64,000 nt of DNA from Niveispirillum cyanobacteriorum (GTDB lineage Bacteria; Pseudomonadota; Alphaproteobacteria; Azospirillales; Azospirillaceae), in NCBI RefSeq assembly GCF_002868735.1, contig NZ_CP025611.1:3333867-3397866 (forward strand), in the 5' to 3' direction. This document shows, piece by piece, positions 39,530-47,575 of the stretch (within the stretch, counting starts at the first letter, position 1; each line of letters starts with the position of its first letter). The position numbers were made by a program, and so were the translations under genes. The notes under the pieces were generated by a model, which had not been told where the DNA came from, did not search any database, and saw only the letters and a list, made by a program, of their open reading frames with translations.

Positions 39530-39868
39530 TTACCGCAGCGCGGCGAGCCGGGCATAATCGGCGCGCAATTCGGCCAGCCGGCCAGCCGCCGCGTCGGGGT
39601 CCGTGTCGGCCAGTTCCATCGCCTTCTGCACCGCCATTTGCAGGCGCTGATGCGCCTCATTCACCACCAGGGCGCGGCCAAAGGCGACATTCATGGCCGT
39701 CAGGCCGCCCTGGAGGGCATGGCACAGGCTTTCCGCCGACCGCCCCATCCGGTCCACCGCCGAGACAAGGTCCGGCAGTTCCGACGTCGCGGCGACCAGT
39801 TGATCTGCCAGCTTGACCGTGGTTGCCAGGGGTCGTGCCTGACCCGGGAATTGGATAATCTCGCCCAT
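39530..39868 (-). CDS. Small protein of unknown function
   Basis: A 112-residue soluble protein that I do not recognise. It opens MGEIIQFPGQARPLATTVKL; the IIQFP start occurs in several small alphaproteobacterial proteins of unknown role. The rest is helical (ELPDLVSAVDRMGRSAESLC, NEAHQRLQMAVQKAMELADT, AAGRLAELRADYARLAALR). It is transcribed divergently from the dehydrogenase gene, 298 nt away. Coding status is supported by a helical, non-repetitive composition and a normal start. Confidence 0.68.
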   Translation of the reverse strand: MGEIIQFPGQARPLATTVKLADQLVAATSELPDLVSAVDRMGRSAESLCHALQGGLTAMNVAFGRALVVNEAHQRLQMAVQKAMELADTDPDAAAGRLAELRADYARLAALR

Positions 39869-39973
39869 GCGCGGCCCCTGTTGCCGACTGTTGCGGGGCC
39901 TGCCTGCACCCGGTTCACTACCGTCGCGCGGTCCGTGGTTTCGGGCAAGCTATCCATTGGCACAGTTTCCAGC

Positions 39974-39989
39974 TGGCACCTGCAATGCT
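39974..39989 (+). promoter_or_regulatory. Putative sigma-54 (-24/-12) promoter
   Basis: TGGCACCTGCAATGCT has the GG and GC dinucleotides at the spacing required for RpoN promoters (TGGCAC-N5-TTGCW consensus; here the second half is ATGCT). It would give a leader of about 165 nt before the dehydrogenase ATG at 40167. Single site, judged by eye. Confidence 0.35.
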
Positions 39990-40166
39990 GCCTTTCGCCA
40001 TGCGACAGGAAATTTTCCGAAAGGCCGTCGCCGCGTCCGTTTCGTGCAATCCGTCGCCCAACAACGAAATCGACCTTGGTGCGCTGCCATGCCTAGACTT
40101 TGGCCGTCAAAGCCGCCCGCAAAGAAAGGTGGCAGCAGCGATCCATCGGCCCGGAGGCCCCGCCCC

Positions 40167-41231
40167 ATGCTGTTCGATTTCCCCGATTTCGATAATCACG
40201 AACTGGTTCTGTTTGGCCGCGACGAGGCCAGCGGTTTGGCCGCCATCATCGCCGTCCATTCCACGGCCTTGGGCCCCGCCTGCGGCGGCTGCCGCATGTG
40301 GCCCTATGCCAATGATACCGAGGCCATGCGCGATGCACTGCGCCTGTCGCGGGGCATGAGCTATAAGAACGCCATGGCCGGCCTGCCGCTGGGTGGTGGC
40401 AAGTCCGTGATCATCGGCGACAGCCGCAAGGACAAGACGGACGAGCTGTTCCGCGCCTTTGGCCGGGTCATCGACAGCCTGGGTGGAAAGTATATCGCGG
40501 CGGAGGATGTGGGCATCACCGTCGCCGACGTAATGACCATGGGCCAGACCACGCGCCATGTCGCGGGCCTGTCCAAGGGGCATGATGCATCGGGCGACCC
40601 GTCGCCCTTTACCGCCTATGGCGTCTATATGGGCATCAAGGCTGCCGTGAAGCACAAGCTTGCCACCGACAGCCTGAGGGGCGTGCGCGTCGCGGTGCAG
40701 GGCCTGGGCAATGTCGGCAGCCATCTTTGCCAGCGTCTGGCAGATGACGGCGCCATCCTGACGGTCACCGACATCCATGCTGATGCCGTGCAGCGCGCTG
40801 TGGACAAGTTCGGGGCCATGGCTGTGGCACCCGACCGTATCCATGCGGCCGATGCCGATGTCTACGCGCCCTGCGCCTTAGGTGCCGTGATCAATCCGCG
40901 CAGCCTGCCCGAATTGAAGGCGAAGATCGTGGCCGGTGGCGCCAACAACCAGTTGGAAACTGACCCGATGGGCGAGGCGCTGCGCGCCGCCGGAATCCTG
41001 TACGCGCCCGACTATGTCATCAATGGCGGCGGCATCATCAATGTCTCCGCCGAAGTGACGCAGGATTATGACCGCGATTCCGTGCTGCGCCAGGTGGAGC
41101 GTATTCCCGTGACGTTGACGGAAATTTTCCGCCGCGCCGACTGGGAGAACCGCCCGACCAGTGCTGTTGCCGACGAAATGGCCCGCGAAATCCTGGCCGC
41201 TGGCAAGGGCGGTCAGAAGCAGGCGGCGTAA
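40167..41231 (+). CDS. Leucine/phenylalanine/valine-type amino-acid dehydrogenase
   Basis: A 354-residue NAD-dependent Glu/Leu/Phe/Val dehydrogenase-family enzyme catalysing reversible oxidative deamination of branched or aromatic amino acids. The N-terminal catalytic domain has GPACGGCRMWPYANDTEAMR and the lysine-containing glycine loop MAGLPLGGGKSVII; AAEDVGIT follows. The Rossmann domain opens with VAVQGLGNVGSHLCQRL, and IVAGGANNQLE and YVINGGGIINV complete the pattern. Length fits leucine dehydrogenases (about 350-365), not glutamate dehydrogenase. Exact substrate is not decided. ATG 40167 follows GGAGG by 10 nt. A 12-bp hairpin follows the stop. Confidence 0.93.
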   Translation: MLFDFPDFDNHELVLFGRDEASGLAAIIAVHSTALGPACGGCRMWPYANDTEAMRDALRLSRGMSYKNAMAGLPLGGGKSVIIGDSRKDKTDELFRAFGRVIDSLGGKYIAAEDVGITVADVMTMGQTTRHVAGLSKGHDASGDPSPFTAYGVYMGIKAAVKHKLATDSLRGVRVAVQGLGNVGSHLCQRLADDGAILTVTDIHADAVQRAVDKFGAMAVAPDRIHAADADVYAPCALGAVINPRSLPELKAKIVAGGANNQLETDPMGEALRAAGILYAPDYVINGGGIINVSAEVTQDYDRDSVLRQVERIPVTLTEIFRRADWENRPTSAVADEMAREILAAGKGGQKQAA

Positions 41232-41240
41232 TGTGTCGTG

Positions 41241-41270
41241 TCCCCCGCCGCCATTCCTGGCGGCGGGGGA
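41241..41270. terminator. Hairpin between convergent dehydrogenase and spoVR genes
   Basis: A perfect 12-bp stem (41241-41252 with 41259-41270) and an ATTCCT loop lie between the two stop codons. No T tract follows; the downstream strand is pyrimidine-rich. Confidence 0.65.
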
Positions 41271-41281
41271 ACTCCTTCTCC

Positions 41282-42832
41282 TTATGCCCCGCCCAGCACA
41301 ACGCGCGGGGCGACGTTGATCCGGCGCAGCGGGGTGGCGCCAGGTGTCTCCACCTCATCCAGCACCACCTCATAACCCCAGAGATTGGCCAGGTGCTGCA
41401 TGACGGCGCGGGCTTCCTCCTCCTCCAGCAGGATCTGGTTCATCACATGATGTTCCAGCATCAGCTTGCGGTCGCCGACCAGATCGACATCGACGATCTG
41501 GATATCGGCCTCGGCCCAGGCGATGTCGTACTGCCGCGCCAGCGCGTGACGGACGGCGCGGTAGCCACGTTCATCATGGATGGCGGCCACCTTCATTTCC
41601 GGGTCGCGCGCATCATCGGCCACATGGAACAGCCGGAATTTGCGGATCAGCGCCGGAGACAGGTACTGCAGGATGAAGCTTTCATCTCGGAAATTGGCCC
41701 AGGCGTCACGCAGTGCACCCATGGCATCGCCCCGGCCTGCCAGATCGGGGAACCAGTACCGGTCCTCCTGTGTCGGTTCCGTCACGATGCGCTCGATATC
41801 CTGCATCATGGCGAAGCCCAGTGCGTAGGGATTGATGCCGCCATAGCGGCGATCATCGAACTCCGGCTGAAACACGACATTGGTGTGGCTGTGCATCGCC
41901 TCCATCCAGGCGCCGTCGGTCAGGGCGCCGCGTTCATGCAGGGTGGACAGGATGCGGTAATGGCAATAGGTGGCGCAGCCCTCGTTCATCACCTTGGTCT
42001 GGCGCTGCGGATAGAAATACTGCGCCACATGCCGCACAATGCGCAGGATTTCCCGTTGCCATCCCTGCAGGCGCGGGGCCTTCTTCTCCAGGAAATAGAG
42101 GATATTCTCCTCCGGCAGTTCCAGCAGGGTGCGGCGGCGGTCGCGGTCGGAGAGCGGGCTGTTACTACCTGCCTTGGTGGGGACGGTGCGCCACAGGTCG
42201 TTGAAGGTCGCTTCGGCATGCTCCAGCCGTTCGCGCGCCCGTTTCTCCTCATTGCGCAAGTCGGGGCCACGGCGGCGGGGATAGCGGTGGACGCCGTGGT
42301 TCATCAGGGCGTGGGCGGCATCCAGTACACGTTCGACATTGGCGTGGCCGTACCGTTCCTCGCACTGGCTGATATAGGCTTTGGCGAAGGACAGGTAATC
42401 CAGAATGCCATCAGCATCGGTCCATTGCTGGAACAGATAGTTGTTCTTGAAGAAGTGATTATGGCCGAAGGCGGCATGCGCGATCACCAGCGTCTGCATC
42501 GTCATGGTGTTTTCTTCCATGATGTAGCTGATGCAGGGGTTGGAATTGATCACGATCTCGTACGCCAGACCCCGCTGGCCCTTGCGATACAGCGCCTCGT
42601 CGCGGGCAAAATGCTTGCCGAAGGACCAGTGCTTGTAGAACAGCGGCATGCCGATGCTGGAATAGGCGTCCAGCATCTGCTCCGACGTGATCACCTCGAT
42701 CTGGTTGGTGTAGGTGTCCAGGCCCATCTCCAGCGCCACGTTCTCGATGGCGTCATAAACGCGGCGAACCTTGTCATAGTCCCAGTCGGCACCGGTATAG
42801 AGCGGGGCGGTCTCAAAGGCGGTTAGGGTCAT
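41282..42832 (-). CDS. SpoVR-family protein
   Basis: A 516-residue cytoplasmic protein of the SpoVR/YcgB family. Landmarks are GADWDYDKVRRVYDAIENVA near the start, NPCISYIMEENTMTMQTLVI, IAHAAFGHNHFFKNNYLFQQ, the His/Glu-rich centre, and MNEGCATYCHYRILSTLHER. Length matches the family (about 510). SpoVR was first described in Bacillus cortex formation but is widespread in non-sporulating proteobacteria, where it forms a stress-related unit with PrkA and a DUF444 protein. That is the arrangement here; its ATG overlaps the end of the DUF444 gene by 4 nt. Biochemical function is not settled. Confidence 0.96.
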   Translation of the reverse strand: MTLTAFETAPLYTGADWDYDKVRRVYDAIENVALEMGLDTYTNQIEVITSEQMLDAYSSIGMPLFYKHWSFGKHFARDEALYRKGQRGLAYEIVINSNPCISYIMEENTMTMQTLVIAHAAFGHNHFFKNNYLFQQWTDADGILDYLSFAKAYISQCEERYGHANVERVLDAAHALMNHGVHRYPRRRGPDLRNEEKRARERLEHAEATFNDLWRTVPTKAGSNSPLSDRDRRRTLLELPEENILYFLEKKAPRLQGWQREILRIVRHVAQYFYPQRQTKVMNEGCATYCHYRILSTLHERGALTDGAWMEAMHSHTNVVFQPEFDDRRYGGINPYALGFAMMQDIERIVTEPTQEDRYWFPDLAGRGDAMGALRDAWANFRDESFILQYLSPALIRKFRLFHVADDARDPEMKVAAIHDERGYRAVRHALARQYDIAWAEADIQIVDVDLVGDRKLMLEHHVMNQILLEEEEARAVMQHLANLWGYEVVLDEVETPGATPLRRINVAPRVVLGGA

Positions 42833-44151
42833 GCACTCACCTCCGCCGGTTGCCCGGCCTTGTCCTTGGCGAACAGTTCGCGAAAGACGGGGTAGATTTC
42901 CTTGCGTTCGGTCACGCGCCGCATGGCCAGCACGCCGCCGGCATTGATCTGCTTATAGGTGCGCCACAGGTCGGTTTCGCGCGGGCCACCGCCATAGGGT
43001 AGGCCTGGCATCATCCCTTCCTGCCCCACCTCCAGATAGGCATAATATTGACAGTCAGGCAGGATGCTGTCGGTCATCAGCAATGCTGTCTTGGTATTGT
43101 CCGACAGGGCATTATCGCCATCGCTGGCTTGGGCAGCATAGATGTTCCATTCACCGGGCGGATAGCGTTCCTTGATGACCCGCGCCATCTCCTCCAGCGC
43201 GGTTGACACCACCGTGCCGCCGGTCTCGGCGCTGTAGAAAAAGGTCTCTTCATCCACCTCTGCGGCGCGGTGGGTATGGCGGATGAAGACCACGTCCACA
43301 TGCTTGTACCGCCGCGACAAGAACAGGTAGAGCAGCATGTAGAAGCGCTTGGCCAGGTCCTTCATATGCTCCGTCATGCTGCCCGACACATCCATCAGGC
43401 AGAACATGACCGCCTGCGCCGCCGGTCGCGGTGTGGCCGCAAAGCGGTTGTAGCGGACATCGACCGGGTCGATGTAGGGGATGCGCTGGGTCCGTTTGAG
43501 CGCCTCGGCCAGTTCCAGGCGTGCCTGTTCCAGCCGCTCTCGGTCTCGCCCGCTGCGTTCCAGATCATCGATCTCCTGCCGCAGGGCCTTGATCTCGTCG
43601 CCTGTGGGGCGGTTCAGCGCAATACGGCGGGCCAGGCTGTTGCGCATGGTGCGCACCAGATTGAGGTTAGCCGGTGAACCCGCCACTGAGTAGCCGGCCC
43701 GGTGCCAGTCCATGGCGTCGGTGACGGCCAGTTTGCGCTTGGCCAGATCGGGCAGTTCCAGGTCTTCCAGGAACAGGTCGATGAATTCTTCCCGGCTCAA
43801 CACAAAGCGGAATTCATCCTGGCCGTCGCCGTCCTCCGATCCCTCATTGCCCCTGCCGGACCCGCCACCCTGCGGTGGGCGTTTGATCTTGTCGCCGGAC
43901 ATGAACTCCTTATTGCCGGGAACGACATAATCACGCTGCCCGCCCGTGGAGGACCGGCGAAGGGTCGGTTCGCGGATGCCATCGGGGGCGATGGAGATGT
44001 CGCCGCCCATATCGATGTCGCGGATGCCACGCTTGGCTGAGGCATCGCGTACGGCCCGCATCACCTGTTCCTTGGCGCGCCGCAGGAAACGCTGGCGGTT
44101 GGCCAGACTTTTACCTGAAGGATTGAGACGTCGGTCGACAATGGTGAACAA
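42829..44151 (-). CDS. DUF444 (YeaH/YhbH) family protein with VWA-like domain
   Basis: A 440-residue protein. The N-terminal RFLRRAKEQVMRAVRDASAK and a flexible Gly/Arg-rich stretch (about 88-112) precede a conserved helical region. The C-terminal half is a von Willebrand A-like domain with the MIDAS-type motif CLMDVSGSMTEHMKDLAKRF (D254, S256, S258) and FFYSAETGGTVVSTALEEMA. DUF444 proteins co-occur with PrkA and SpoVR across bacteria and are thought to act in the same stress pathway. The 72-nt gap to prkA contains a palindromic repeat, which could tune relative expression. Confidence 0.96.
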   Translation of the reverse strand: MFTIVDRRLNPSGKSLANRQRFLRRAKEQVMRAVRDASAKRGIRDIDMGGDISIAPDGIREPTLRRSSTGGQRDYVVPGNKEFMSGDKIKRPPQGGGSGRGNEGSEDGDGQDEFRFVLSREEFIDLFLEDLELPDLAKRKLAVTDAMDWHRAGYSVAGSPANLNLVRTMRNSLARRIALNRPTGDEIKALRQEIDDLERSGRDRERLEQARLELAEALKRTQRIPYIDPVDVRYNRFAATPRPAAQAVMFCLMDVSGSMTEHMKDLAKRFYMLLYLFLSRRYKHVDVVFIRHTHRAAEVDEETFFYSAETGGTVVSTALEEMARVIKERYPPGEWNIYAAQASDGDNALSDNTKTALLMTDSILPDCQYYAYLEVGQEGMMPGLPYGGGPRETDLWRTYKQINAGGVLAMRRVTERKEIYPVFRELFAKDKAGQPAEVSA

Positions 44152-44187
44152 GGTTGCACCGTCCTTTCGATGGGGGTCGAACCCGTC

Positions 44188-44217
44188 GCCCCTCTCCCAC
44201 CCTGGCGGGAGAGGGGC
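44188..44217. repeat. Short palindromic repeat in the prkA-DUF444 gap
   Basis: GCCCCTCTCCC (44188-44198) and its exact complement (44207-44217) form an 11-bp stem with an 8-nt loop. This sequence type is common as a dispersed intergenic repeat in high-GC proteobacteria. Confidence 0.75.
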
Positions 44218-44223
44218 ACGCCA

Positions 44224-46173
44224 TTACCCCGCCTGTTTCACCCGCATGTACCATTCGACCAGACGGCGAACCTGACGTTCGGTATAGCCGCGGGCCATCA
44301 TGCGATTGACGAACTCGCTGTGTTTTTTCTCCGTCTCGCTGTCCTTCTTCGAGCCAAAGCTGATAACGGGCAGCAGTTCCTCCACCTGACTGAACATCCG
44401 CTTTTCGATGACGTCGCGCAGCTTTTCATAACTGGTCCAGGACGGGTTGCGCCCGCCATTAGATGCCCGCATCCGCAGGGCGAATTTCACCACCTCGTTG
44501 CGGAAATCCTTGGGGTTGGCGATGCCGGCCGGCTTTTCGATCTTGGTCAGTTCCTGGTTCAACAGGTCGCGGTTCAGGAGCTGGCCCGTGTCAGGGTCCT
44601 TGAAATCCTGATCCTCGATCCAGGCATCGGCATAATCGACATAGCGATCAAACAGGTTCTGGCCGTAATCATGGTAGCTTTCCAGATAGGCCTTCTGGAT
44701 TTCGTTGCCAATGAACTCCGCATAGCGGGGTGCCAGTTCACCCTTGATGAACTCCATATATTTCTTTTCCACCTCGTCGGGGAATTGTTCCCGCTTGATG
44801 GATTGTTCAAGGATATACATCAGGTGGACAGGGTCGGCCCCCACCTCGGTATTGTCATAGTTGAAGGTGCTGGCCAGGACCTTGAAGGCGAAGCGGGTGG
44901 AGATGCCGTTCATCCCCTCGTCCACGCCGGCAGCGTCCTTATATTCCTGCATGGTCTTGGCCTTGGGGTCCGTCTCCTTCAGGCTTTCCCCGTCATAGAC
45001 CCGCATCTTGCTGAACAGGTTGGAATTGCCATGGTCGCGCAGGCGGGACAGCACCGTAAACCGCGCCAGCATTTCCAGGGTGGCAGGCGCACAGGGCGCG
45101 CCGGAAAGTTCGGAGGTCTTGATCAGCTTTTCATAGATGCGCTGTTCCTCCATCACCCGCAGGCAATAGGGAACCTTCACCACGCAGATGCGGTCGATGA
45201 AGGCCTCGTTGTTCTTATTGTTTTTAAAGCTCTGCCACTCCGCCTCGTTGGAATGCGCCATGATCACGCCCTGGAAGGGCAGGGCACCGATATTCTCCGT
45301 CCCGATATAATTGCCCTCCTGCGTGGCGGTCAGCAGGGGGTGCAGCATCTTGATCGGGGCCTTGAACATCTCCACAAATTCCAGCATGCCCTGGTTCGCG
45401 CGGTTCAGGCCGCCGGAGTAGCTGTAGGCGTCAGGATCATTCTGGCTATAAAGCTCCAGCTTGCGGATATCGACCTTGCCGACCAGGGAGGAGATGTCCT
45501 GATTGTTCTCATCCCCCGGTTCCGTCTTTGAAATGCCGATCTGGCGCAGGCGGGACGGGCGCAGCTTTACGACCTTGAAGCGGCGAATATCGCCGTCGAA
45601 CTCATCCAGCCGCTTCAGCGCCCAGGGGCTCATCAGGCCTGTCAGGCGGCGACGGGGGATGCCGAACTTCTCCTCGATCGTCGCGCCCATTGTGGCGGGA
45701 TCGAACAGTCCCAGGGGGCTTTCGAAAACGGGACTGATCTGGTCGCCGGCCTTCAGCGCATAGATGGGCTTGTCCTCCATCAGCGCCTTCAACCGTTCGG
45801 CCAGCGAGGATTTGCCCCCGCCGACGGGACCCAGCAGATAGAGCACCTGCTTGCGTTCCTCCAGCCCCTGGGCTGCATGGCGGAAGAAGCCGACGATGCG
45901 CTCAATCGTCTCCTCCATGCCGAAGAACTCGGCAAAGGCGGGATAGACCTTGATGGTGCGGTTCATGAAGATGCGGGCAAGCCGCGCATCCCTGGCCGTG
46001 TCGATCACTTCGGGTTCACCAATTGCGGCCAGCAGCCGTTCGGCGGCACTGGCATACATCAGCGGATCGTCGCGGCACCCCTCCAGATATTCCATCAACG
46101 ACATCTCAACGTCGCGGCGGCTTTCATAGGAACTGGCGTAACTGGCGAAAAGGTCTGTGACCAGACTGCTCAT
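44224..46173 (-). CDS. prkA: PrkA-family serine protein kinase / AAA ATPase
   Basis: A 649-residue protein. The N-terminal AAA domain shows the P-loop LLGPVGGGKSSLAERL (about 113-128) and the conserved segment TGLMSPWALKRLDEF. The middle has NRANQGMLEFVEMFKAPIKM and QEGNYIGTENIGALPFQGVI, and the C-terminal PrkA domain ends KKDSETEKKHSEFVNRMMAR. PrkA proteins are reported as kinases and, more recently, as AAA-type proteases; both activities have been discussed. It heads the prkA-DUF444-spoVR operon, linked to stress and stationary-phase survival in enterobacteria. ATG 46173 is used because GGAAGGAG precedes it; GTG 46179 is upstream in frame. Confidence 0.97.
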   Translation of the reverse strand: MSSLVTDLFASYASSYESRRDVEMSLMEYLEGCRDDPLMYASAAERLLAAIGEPEVIDTARDARLARIFMNRTIKVYPAFAEFFGMEETIERIVGFFRHAAQGLEERKQVLYLLGPVGGGKSSLAERLKALMEDKPIYALKAGDQISPVFESPLGLFDPATMGATIEEKFGIPRRRLTGLMSPWALKRLDEFDGDIRRFKVVKLRPSRLRQIGISKTEPGDENNQDISSLVGKVDIRKLELYSQNDPDAYSYSGGLNRANQGMLEFVEMFKAPIKMLHPLLTATQEGNYIGTENIGALPFQGVIMAHSNEAEWQSFKNNKNNEAFIDRICVVKVPYCLRVMEEQRIYEKLIKTSELSGAPCAPATLEMLARFTVLSRLRDHGNSNLFSKMRVYDGESLKETDPKAKTMQEYKDAAGVDEGMNGISTRFAFKVLASTFNYDNTEVGADPVHLMYILEQSIKREQFPDEVEKKYMEFIKGELAPRYAEFIGNEIQKAYLESYHDYGQNLFDRYVDYADAWIEDQDFKDPDTGQLLNRDLLNQELTKIEKPAGIANPKDFRNEVVKFALRMRASNGGRNPSWTSYEKLRDVIEKRMFSQVEELLPVISFGSKKDSETEKKHSEFVNRMMARGYTERQVRRLVEWYMRVKQAG

Positions 46174-47141
46174 CGGCACTCTCCTTCCTGACGGCCGGTT
46201 GCGGGGCGATAGCGCAGGCAGGGGCTAGCCCTGTGGCGCATCGCCATCCCGGCGGGGCGCAGTGGCATACGGTGGCGGTCGATCCTTGGCTCGCGCCGGG
46301 CCTCCCCGGCCCGGCCCCGTTCCGGTCGCCCACAGGCGAACCGCCGGGTTATTCTTGTCGAACCCGCGACGGGGAACGCGCCGGCGCCGGGGGCGGGCCG
46401 CAGGGCACCATCCGGTCGGGTCGACCGGTCTGTCCCGTAACTGCTGGCCCTACCGTCACCCATCACCGCGTCTCCCAAGGCTGGGGGTCAATCGGTAATC
46501 AAGCTGTTGGTACTGAACGCAAAACTGTGATCACGAAACCGAACCGACGCAAAGCATCATCTCCCCCGATTGGGGCAGGCCGAAGGCATGTATGCATGCC
46601 GGGGCACCTGCCCGTCCGGGCGATCGGGCGGCGTTCGGCGCTTGCCCGTTTGGGGGAACACTGTCCCCTGTCCATCCCCGCCCATCCAGCAACGGGGTCC
46701 GTACACAGCATGACCCGAAAGGGGGCCATGGGTCAAAGCATACAGCCGCACACCTTTAACAATCCGTAACGACCGCTTCGCTTTTGCCACTTCTGGTCAT
46801 GATATGGCGCGGCACCGGGTGGTCGGCCAGCCCCCCTGACCGGATGCGCCGGTGGACAACAAGGGTCGAATCGCCGGTGCGAGACCGGCCCCCCGACAAT
46901 TCCGTATAGTCATCCCGCGATGCGGAAGGGGCGGCCATGCGTTGTTCGCTGTTGCAACAGATTGGCTGATGATTTGATCTAGTCACGTGAACGCCATCGT
47001 TTTGGATCAACAGTTTCGCAAATTAGCCGTAATGGCTGGCGATGCTGCGATGCGTGAAGGGCAGCGGTTTTTCGCCGCTAACCGACACCGGCCAGGCCCG
47101 ATGGTCCCGACCGTGACAAACGTTGAACCTGCGAAGGTGAC
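46174..47141. other. Long non-coding interval between prkA and a small-protein gene
   Basis: No gene is supported over 968 bases. The open frames present (for example 46233-46769 plus and 46756-47010 minus) have compositions unlike proteins and no ribosome-binding sites. The sequence near prkA is GC-rich; from about 46940 to 47040 it is more AT-rich and includes a perfect 12-bp palindrome CTGTTGCAACAG at 46949-46960. The region should hold the prkA promoter and may hide an unrecognised RNA. Confidence 0.55.
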
Positions 47142-47144
47142 ATG

Positions 47145-47339
47145 ATGAGCAGCGCCGATTTCGATAATGTCTTCACCGCCGCCTGCGTTGAGCTGGGCCT
47201 GGATCCCGCCAACACCAATATCTTCGCGCTGGAATGCCGCCGCCAAGGGTTGGACCCCAAGAACACCCGCGCCTATGACCTGGACAAGAACCCGTCCCCG
47301 ATGTGGGCGCAGTTCCGCAAGCTGAAGCGCGCTTCCTGA
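47145..47339 (+). CDS. Small protein of unknown function
   Basis: A 64-residue soluble protein (65 if the adjacent ATG at 47142 is used). It opens MSSADFDNVFTAACVELGLD and ends MWAQFRKLKRAS; the middle has NIFALECRRQGLDPKNTRAY. A ribosome-binding site (GAAGGTG) and a downstream terminator support a real monocistronic gene. I do not recognise a family. It has two cysteines and a basic tail; no membrane segment. Confidence 0.72.
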   Translation: MSSADFDNVFTAACVELGLDPANTNIFALECRRQGLDPKNTRAYDLDKNPSPMWAQFRKLKRAS

Positions 47340-47373
47340 TCCGCGGCCCCTTTCGGGCGCGTAACGGAATATC

Positions 47374-47405
47374 AAGGGGCCGTCCCGCCGGGGCGGCCCT
47401 TTTTC
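47374..47405 (+). terminator. Rho-independent terminator after the small-protein gene
   Basis: An imperfect GC-rich stem formed by AAGGGGCCGTCCC and GGGGCGGCCCTT, with a short loop, ends in a run of T residues (47400-47404). Confidence 0.8.
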
Positions 47406-47575
47406 TTTGCGCCTAATCCGGGGGCGGATGCCCAATAATTGCTTGTACAGGTCCAGCCCTTTTCGGGCATGATTACCCCGACGGAATATCGCAGGGCGCT
47501 TGCGTAACCTCATGGATGAGGTGACCAGTAACGCCTCGCGGTGTGCGGCCGAATGCAAGCCTCTTGGGGAGGGCG

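Noticed and set aside
46233..46769. 178-codon plus-strand open frame upstream of prkA
   Set aside because: Proline/arginine/glycine-rich low-complexity translation, no ribosome-binding site, no family resemblance.
46756..47010. 84-codon minus-strand open frame
   Set aside because: No start signal and unlikely composition; more probably non-coding.
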